From Antedon mediterranea (lineage: Eukaryota; Echinodermata; Crinoidea; Comatulida; Antedonidae), in assembly GCF_964355755.1 (NCBI RefSeq), contig NC_092675.1, positions 17,189,312 through 17,249,311 on the forward strand: 60,000 bases of DNA, read 5' to 3'. The stretch's first letter is position 1. Every line of letters starts with the position of its first letter. Position numbers and translations under genes: made by a program. The notes beneath the pieces were generated by a model. It worked only from the letters and a program-made list of their open reading frames with translations, was not told where the DNA came from and ran no database searches. Positions 23,601 through 32,100 of this stretch are shown here, in pieces.

Positions 23601-26600
23601 TATACACCATGTTCCGGCCGAAATGAAAGAGTCGTAATTAGTATTAACCTCAAGTATCCAGTAATTTTTATTATTAATTATCAGTGGGCAACTACATTTT
23701 CCAAGATCATTATGTAAAGTAAAATTTGTATGTAATCGCAGTCCAAAATAGCCCTGTGCTGTGGCAATGCGTATTACTTTTGTATTCAGATTACCAATTG
23801 TTCGATCATACCTCGTGTTAAAATTAGCATATGTGTTCAGTTTTTTTTTGTTATAGAGTAAAAATAAAATAAAATAAAAAAAGAGAAACAAAGAAAACCC
23901 ACCCAACAAAGGATAAAAAAACCCGGTATATCCTTCCCCCTTCCATACCCCCGAAACATAAATTCTCTTCAAATATAATAATAGCCTAATTTTCTTTTTT
24001 AAGCAACGAAAAAAGTAGCGAAAAAAGATAAGTATCAATACAATCATCACTGATATACCCCTAACAGGCATACATACAATATCAGTACATTGTTGGATAA
24101 ATTAATATATCATATAGCGACACAGAGTTATGATTTTAAAGTTAAATTACAGCCTTATACAGACAGATTTACTGCACTAGTCTCGAACTTCCGTCTTCTT
24201 CTACAATTCTTAATACAGCCGGGTAATTTAAGAAAACTTTTCTGCCGGGTTTCTCCTCTAACAGTCTCTTACGTTTGGCCCACAACCGCTTCCTCTTTAT
24301 TCTCAGATTTGGGGTAAAGTCATCCGTTATCCAAACTTTTTTTCCAGAAAAGGGACTGTTTTTCAAGTTTACAGCTCCCTTCATTACTTTAATTTTGTCG
24401 GTGAATTTATTGAAGGCAATATGTATTGGCCTCGGATACTTGGCTCGTTTACCACCTGTGGGCAGGAATGTCGGGGTACGGTGAGCTCGTTCTATGTCCA
24501 TAGGCCTATTACTATCCACTTTCAGGTATGTTTTAAAGAATCCTAGAATATAATCTGAACAGTTATTACCTTCCGACTGCTCTGGAATGCCAAAAATAAC
24601 TATGTTGTTCCTCCGTTGCCTATTTTCCAGTTCGTCTACCCGATTTTGTAGTACTTCCATATCCTGCGAGTCTGCCTTTTCATCTAAATTAGCCTGTAGT
24701 GATTCTTGGGATGCTTCCATATCCCTAACCTTCTGCCACATGTTTTTGAAGTCCTCTTCCAAAATGACAAGCCTGGCATGTAGTTAATAACATTTTTTAT
24801 CATGAAAATACTACCGGTGGTCGGGCTTAGATTAGTGTGGCCGTCACAAAAAGTTGTATACATCCAGACTTACGACGGCGCCCTACCGCATGGACAGTAT
24901 TACAGTACTGTTACAAGGAAAACTGTCAGCGGAATACTAATTCTTGTGTTATTATTATTGATCCTACAGTAGGAGGCCTACAGATTTTGACGAACCATTT
25001 CAAATCGATGGGGGGCGCTTTTTTTTGGCACTTGAACATTTAAAATATTGAAAATTTTCAATATCATAGTTCATCGAATTTCAAGTATACGTATAGTAAT
25101 TGAATCTTCAAGATGTATAAGACGTTTGCCATTAGTTGATGTACTAATATTGTAAACACAGCCTATTCAATGAAAACTAAATGATCCAATTGTCGATTAA
25201 ATTAGGCTATTCGCAAGTAGGCCTATTCTCAATGTTAAGTTACAGAGTAGGGTAAACATCAATTAATCAATTTTCTTGCAAAATTATAAATGGAAATATC
25301 AGTTATGTGTTGTGTTTTTAAAATACATTTTTAAATTATACTTTTATTTGTAGCTTTTTCAGTGGTCATGCAGAATACCAAGTTGTAAAGAGAGTTGGTT
25401 TAATTGAAAAATGGTAAGAAACTATTATTTCTATTGATAAGATATGTATTTCAATCTCCGAGAAACCACTTCTATCCAGAGTTTTTCGGAACTAGAAATA
25501 GATACAATGTGTTGCGTCTGGTCAGATGAAATGGGCTACCTGTAGGCCTACATTTATAGATGTTGTGCCGCACAATAAATAAAAGATGAAGGTGTTAGCA
25601 AAATGACAGGTACAATTACTTCGGCTAAATGCAGTGTTTGTTGAAGGCATGGTGAATGTACTGGTACATGTCATGAACTGTTTTAATGTTGCACATACTT
25701 TTGTGTTATGTTCCTGTGCTTGGAGGACTACTGATGTTGGAAATGAATGTTGGGATGGTGTTGGGACATTGGTCATGTATGTGGCATCGCTGTTTAATCT
25801 AATAGTGCATCTATCTGTCTGACGACTTATTTTTATCAACTATGAACTTGTCTTGATGAAAAACATAAATAATAAACTCGTCCTAAATATTTAAAACCTA
25901 ACCCTCTAAATAATCTCTCTCAAAATGAAAATTATTTAAAAAAAATGTTAGATTGGAGAATCAATCCTGCAACCCCATGTGCCATATCATCAGTACAAGC
26001 CCACTGAGCCATCCAGCTCGTCGATCCAATCGGGTTTTACTTTGTATATGAATGAATGAATAAAACATTATATTATACGTAATACGTCATTTTAACCGAT
26101 CAATCAGGTCTTTTAAATAAATCATAAAATTCACTTTTTTGACTAAGATATTATATACTGTTTCGTATGTTTTCAGCGTTTCCAACCCTCTTGAAACCAT
26201 TAAAAGGCGTTCCATGCGATATAATGTCAACATGTTCGCTACAACATACATTAGGTATTTTAGTATTTTAGGTCATTACCTGTTTTTTTCACTACGAAAG
26301 TAATCCAGAGACATGTAACACCAAAACCCAATACCCTATACACCCATAGGTGTACGGTTGGGCCGGCAATCGATAATTTGTAAATACACTACTCTATAAA
26401 GTTATGACGGCTTCTGGGATCGGAAGCAGACCAGGACCAACCGTGACGAATGGCTTGAGTAGAATGGAATCGCCAGGGCCGTCGTTTGGAACACAAGTGT
26501 ACGGTAACAACAATTAGAGATTTGAACAATGAGTCTCGAACTGTAGCTTGTCTTTGGTTAACTCGTTTGCGTTGCGTCTTCGTCTTTGCGCTGCGTTTTA

Positions 26601-28505
26601 GTGGGAACCACCGTTTAACAATTTACGTTAGATAATTGTTCATATTATATTTGTATTGTAATTAATGTGGAAAACATATGACATGTTTACTTATATTGCA
26701 GGTTACAACAATACGGCAATATTATCTGTTTGCATACCTACCACATCACAAGAATTCTCGTACTTGATCCAGCGATCGTAAAAGTTAGTTATTTTGAATC
26801 AATAAATATAAAAAATAAAATGTCTGGGTAAGGGATAGGTCTATCGGCTGGCATGTGCGGAGGCAAGTTTGCTAGTGTACACAATTTAATAAACAGCGGA
26901 AATGGAAGCTAGTCTATAAAAGCAATTTTTAGGAGAAAAATCGCTGGTGGTAAACAAAAAGTTTGATCAGGGAGTTGAATTTCCTAAAGAATAAGACAGG
27001 CTTTATGCAAGATATTCGGATGCGACAAAGCCGAATAAACCTATATTTTGTTTGATAATGTAGTCAGAGCTTTATACTGAAGAAGTCCTCATCCCGTATA
27101 AAGCAAAAATATATATCGACCCGTAAAACAAAACAATTTTTATTTCTCAGGAGATACTGACAAATAACGAACATAAAAAGTTACGATATTACTTTTTGGA
27201 ACGTATATTTGGAGAGCGTTTTCTTGGCAGAAGCATACTTACAGAATGGGATAATACATTGTGGAATTTGAAGAGAAAGCGACTAAACAAAGCATTTCAC
27301 AAATCGTATGTTAATAAGTGTTTTAATAATAGTTTGTATTTTGACAACAATACGGTACCTGTGGGGTGTCACGAAACCTAAGACCACGAAAGCTAAGACC
27401 CCCTAAGACCTTAGGTCTTGGGTGTTAGCTTTCGTGATCTTAGGTCTTAGGGGTCTTAGCTTTCGTGGTCTTAGGTTTTGTGACACCCGGTACCTGTGGC
27501 ATTGGGTCACCTATATTACTTCTCCGTCTTCTGCACGAACTAATTCTGAAACATTCATATCTAATATTTTTAATACCGGTACTTATCATGATTTTTAATT
27601 CAGTTAGAATTACTGATTTATTTTTATTTAGCACATTGCAACAAATGGTCGATCAGTTTGATTCGTGTGCCAACAGTTTTATCAACCACCTCGAACCGAT
27701 GGCAGATGGTAAGAATGTGATTCAAATGGTGGACAAGCTGGGACTAGTCACTGAAGATATAATCGCTAAGGTAAAAATGTGAATTCACACTGTCCGTGAG
27801 TTGTAGAAGTAAAGGGACGATCTCATAATTTGATAAAATCCATTATGCAAGTAAAAATGAGGACCAACCTACGTTAGATGACAGATCAAATAACAAAGTA
27901 ATCGATTACTCCATGATGACAGAAATGAATGATTTAATAATATCATGTTTTTAGGTTGGTTTTGGATTACACCTTGATGTTTATAAGGAAGATGGAGTTA
28001 CATTTGACAACGCTCTTACAGAAACGTTCCGATTAAAATGGATTCATGCAATGCCTCAATGGTTCAGCGTAATTATGTTTTATTGATTACAATCGTTTAA
28101 ATGTTAAATAAGAAAAATAAAAATCAGGAACGAAAATACGCATCACGTGTTTGCGTATGAAAAAGCCCGAGAAGCACGTTTTAATGCATTAAATCCACTT
28201 AAAATACCCGTACCCGTCTAAATTTGTTTAGAGGATACTTATTAGACTTGCTTGTATTCATTGTCTTTTTTTAAAATTTATTTGTTTTTATTTCGATTTT
28301 TGTCAGAAAATACCCAAACGCAAGTAGTATACGTACGAAACGCCATATGTGCCAAAATATTTATCTTTTTACTAATATTTATCTTTTTATATTTATATTT
28401 TATATTTTATTCAGTCAAAACCAACAGCGATAAATACCGGGTTTGAAACAGGTTTGAAACATAAAACAATACAACATCAAAAACGGTTAACAATAAAATA
28501 CAGAT

Positions 28506-28540
<35 letters not shown>

Positions 28541-29158
28541 CCAAAGGTAAATTACTGAAAAAATGACAATGCTGTGGGTATCAGTGGCTGGATCTCAATG
28601 GAGATACAAAATAAAAGCGAAAAGCTAAATCAAAACGAGAAGTAAAACAGCCAGAAAAGTTAGCAGAGCTTTCGGGCAACACTAGCCCTTCATCAGATCA
28701 AATTGATACGCCCTCATCTTACAGTATTTTTATTTACGAGGGGGGATCTCCGAAGAGATACTTTTATATATTCTTTGCCTGATTTGTTTATATATATAAA
28801 AGTATCTCTTCGGAGATCCCGCCTCGTGAATAAAAATACTGTAAGATGAGGGCGTATCAATTTGATCTCTGGTGCGCGTGCGTACAACTGAGGACTAGCG
28901 CTGTTCCGCCGGCCCACGCCGAGAATGTTAAAGAGTCGCTATCCAATCGAGTGCGAACAATACCATGAAAGCCCCAGTGGTCTAATGGTTAGGACATCTG
29001 CATATCAAGCAGGCGGTCCGAGTTCGAGTCTCGGTTGGGACGACTTTTTCTCATTCTCACAGATTTCCTCATCTTTATCGTTTCAAATTAATTAATTAAA
29101 TTCCAGTGTATCACCGGGCGGTTTAGAATTAATGTTCTTTGCCTGATTTGTTTATACA

Positions 29159-29190
<32 letters not shown>

Positions 29191-32100
29191 CATAGATCGG
29201 CATGCCATAGACAATTTCAATTTAAAATTTATATTAATCAAACAGGTTATGCAGGCTGTTCAAGAAGTGAACACATAATCGTCCTCTTAAAATAACCAAG
29301 TTTATCAATAAAAATATCAATATGATTGCTATTTAGGTTATTAAATGTATATGGTAGTCTATGAAAAATTCCCCTCTTAGTACAGTCGACACGGCTAAAA
29401 GGAATATGCAATAAATGTCTATTTCGTGTACGACCAGGGACATTTAAACTAAATTGTGACATTAATAAACAGTCATATTTAGAATTTAAAATATTATATA
29501 AAAAAACCATATCAGATATCGTTCGACGATTGCTGACAGAATCAATGGAAAAGGCAAAATTAACACAGTTATAAGACAGGAATCGTACAAACTTCCGTTG
29601 AACAGTGTCGATTCGACGGGCCTGACATGGAGAAATTGAATTGAAAATTACGGAACAATATTCAAGGTGAGGACGTATAATAGATTTGTATAAAGATAAA
29701 AGTGCCCTGCCGTCGTTCATAAACCTACAATTTCTCCATATCAAGCCCATCATTCTATTAGCTTTTGACAACACATGATTAATATGTGAACAAAAATTTA
29801 ATTTACTATCAATAAAAATACCTAAATCTTTCTGTACATAAACCATCTCAAGATCATGTCCATTCAAATTATAATTGAAGAGCACAGGCCTTTTTTTAAG
29901 TGTTATAGATAAATATTTGCATTTATTAGCATTAAGTTTTAGCCCCCACTTCTCCGTCCATTCCACGAGACCATCCAGATCCTCCTGAAGTGAAAAAGCA
30001 TCCTGTGGAGTGGTACCGGTAATCACTTTAAACAATTTCAGATCGTCAGCAAATAAAAGAGATTCGGAATGATTAAATTTTAAAGGAAGATCGTTGATAA
30101 ATAAATTAAACAAAAGCGGGCCCAGGATCGAGCCCTGCGGAACGCCCGATAACACAGGGAGCCAATCATATGTCTCTCCTCCAATGACAACACGCTGTTG
30201 TCTATTAGTTAAATAGCTTTTAAACCAACTTAAAAGTGAACCGGATAAACCAAATTTTGAAATTTTAAAAATAAGCAAATTATGAGAAACGGAATCAAAA
30301 GCCTTAGAGAAATCAGTGTAAATCACATCGCACTGCTTCTTGCTGTTAATTGCATCGTATGATGTAGCAAGAAGCAGTGCGAGGTTGGTTTGACATGATC
30401 TCCCAGAGACAAATCCATGCTGCCTAGGACTTAAAGCATTAGCAACATGTGATGACAAACCATCATGCACAATGCGCTCAAAAATCTTAGACATAGTAGG
30501 CAATAACGAAATAGGACGATATTTACAGATTTTACTAATACAGTATTAAAACAAAACTCCGTCTGGAACCCAGACTAAATTTCCAGTAAGCCTAATAGGC
30601 CTAATACCGTATATCTCTCCGATCCCTCCCATGTCTCGTGGTGCGGGGCCCTTCTGAATCGCTTGGCTCTGGTGATACATCATGTTAGCTCCATTTTAAA
30701 CGCCTATTTTAAAACAGCCATTTTAACCCAATACAAATGTTATTTCATTAAACAATATAATAGACAAAATTCCACGTTTAAGTGTAATTTGAAGTGTATA
30801 TTTAAGGATGGTTGGCAGCCGTCTGTCTCGAGAGACAATATATTTAAGGATATACAGTATATATACATTATTTCTAGTCGTTCTCCGTAAACGGGAAAAT
30901 GGCAACTTTATCGTTCTTAAGAAGTTAAGACGACGAATTTTACGCTAAGCTCGGCCCACTTTGGTAAAGCTCATGCATAAATTATTCATGAGCACCGTCC
31001 TATGACCTTCCGCCGCGTTTCGTAAAGCCCCTAATAAATATAAATCAACAGACCATGTTGATTGATTTTTAAGAAAATTTATATATTGGTGAGTGAGTTT
31101 ATGTACCTTCAATATTAGTCAGGTGGCTTAACAATGGGCCGAAATATTAAATAGTACGCCCTCTGTCACTCCGTACATATTTTGTTTTATATTTCTCTCT
31201 GCATTGAGTTCAACTTGAGTATAACTATTACTGTAACCAGGAAGGTACAAAAATAATATTTTTATACCTCCCTGCTGTAACATAATTACTTTTTATTACC
31301 TTTACTCTTTATAATAATTTAACATGTCATGAAAATCACTTAATGTAAACTTTGTTTCACATAGTATCCACCATTTGGCAAAGGGTTAAAACAGCGAAAT
31401 AGATCTAGGTTGGCTTGTAGGATACTACGTAAGTTTGGACGGGATTGTATTATGAAGAGGTTAGAAAATTCTAAGAACAATGATGAAACTCCAAACGATT
31501 TATTGCACTACATATTACAGGAGTACACAATGGATGAGTCGTTGTTTTCACCTGACTGGTTTGAAAACATTGTCGATGAATTCGTAACGTTTTTTGTTGC
31601 AGGTAATGTTTTCATTTTCTTGATCTCTTGTTTTTAATTTGATTAGGCCTAGGCCTAGAAATTATTCTTGTGTCCATTCAAACTGTAAAAATTAGAGGAT
31701 TTTATTTGATCATAATTAAGTATGTAATTATATTTGTCACGTGACGCAGAGTCTGTTGTACTGAGGCAAATATACAGTAATTAAATCGTTGCAATAGAAA
31801 ATCCTTTTTTTAAGAAATAAACGGAAAAACATCGAACTTCTTTTAGTTTTTCTTTGTACAGGTAATGAAACCACGTCAAGTTTGTTATCGTTTACGTTAA
31901 TATTACTTGGAAGGCACCCGGATGTTCAGAGAAAGTATGAATGATTAATTGCTATAGCTCTTTCTTATTTCATAAATAATTCATAAATGATAAATCTTAA
32001 GTTCTTCAAATTGTGTTCCCATTTATTCTGCAGAGTTCAACTTGAAATCGACGAAGTCATAGATGGGAAAAAGGATATCGAATATCACGATTTGTTAAAA

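Larger units (their letters stand above)
19031..24773 (-). mobile_element. Young 5'-truncated Tx1/L1-type LINE in P450 intron 1
   Basis: The element reads on the - strand, antisense to the P450. Its 3' end is a poly(A) tail (the T-run at 19031-19055 on +). TGGCATGTAGTT occurs exactly at 19019-19030 and 24774-24785: a 12-bp duplication bordering the poly(A) and the 5' end, the signature of target-primed reverse transcription. At the 5' end the element starts inside ORF1, so about 5.7 kb of a longer element was copied. It carries partial ORF1, an extra hydrophobic ORF and an intact ORF2. The perfect duplication, long tail and open ORF2 indicate a recent insertion. Confidence 0.9.

Noticed and set aside
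25522-25839. 105-codon open frame on the - strand and a 62-codon frame on + at the same place
   Set aside because: They overlap on opposite strands, lie in a P450 intron and show no conserved motif.
28971-29042. Functional tRNA gene
   Set aside because: The same head with the same non-tRNA 3' body occurs three times in the window, and the anticodon ATC is not a normal eukaryotic species; a SINE explains it better.
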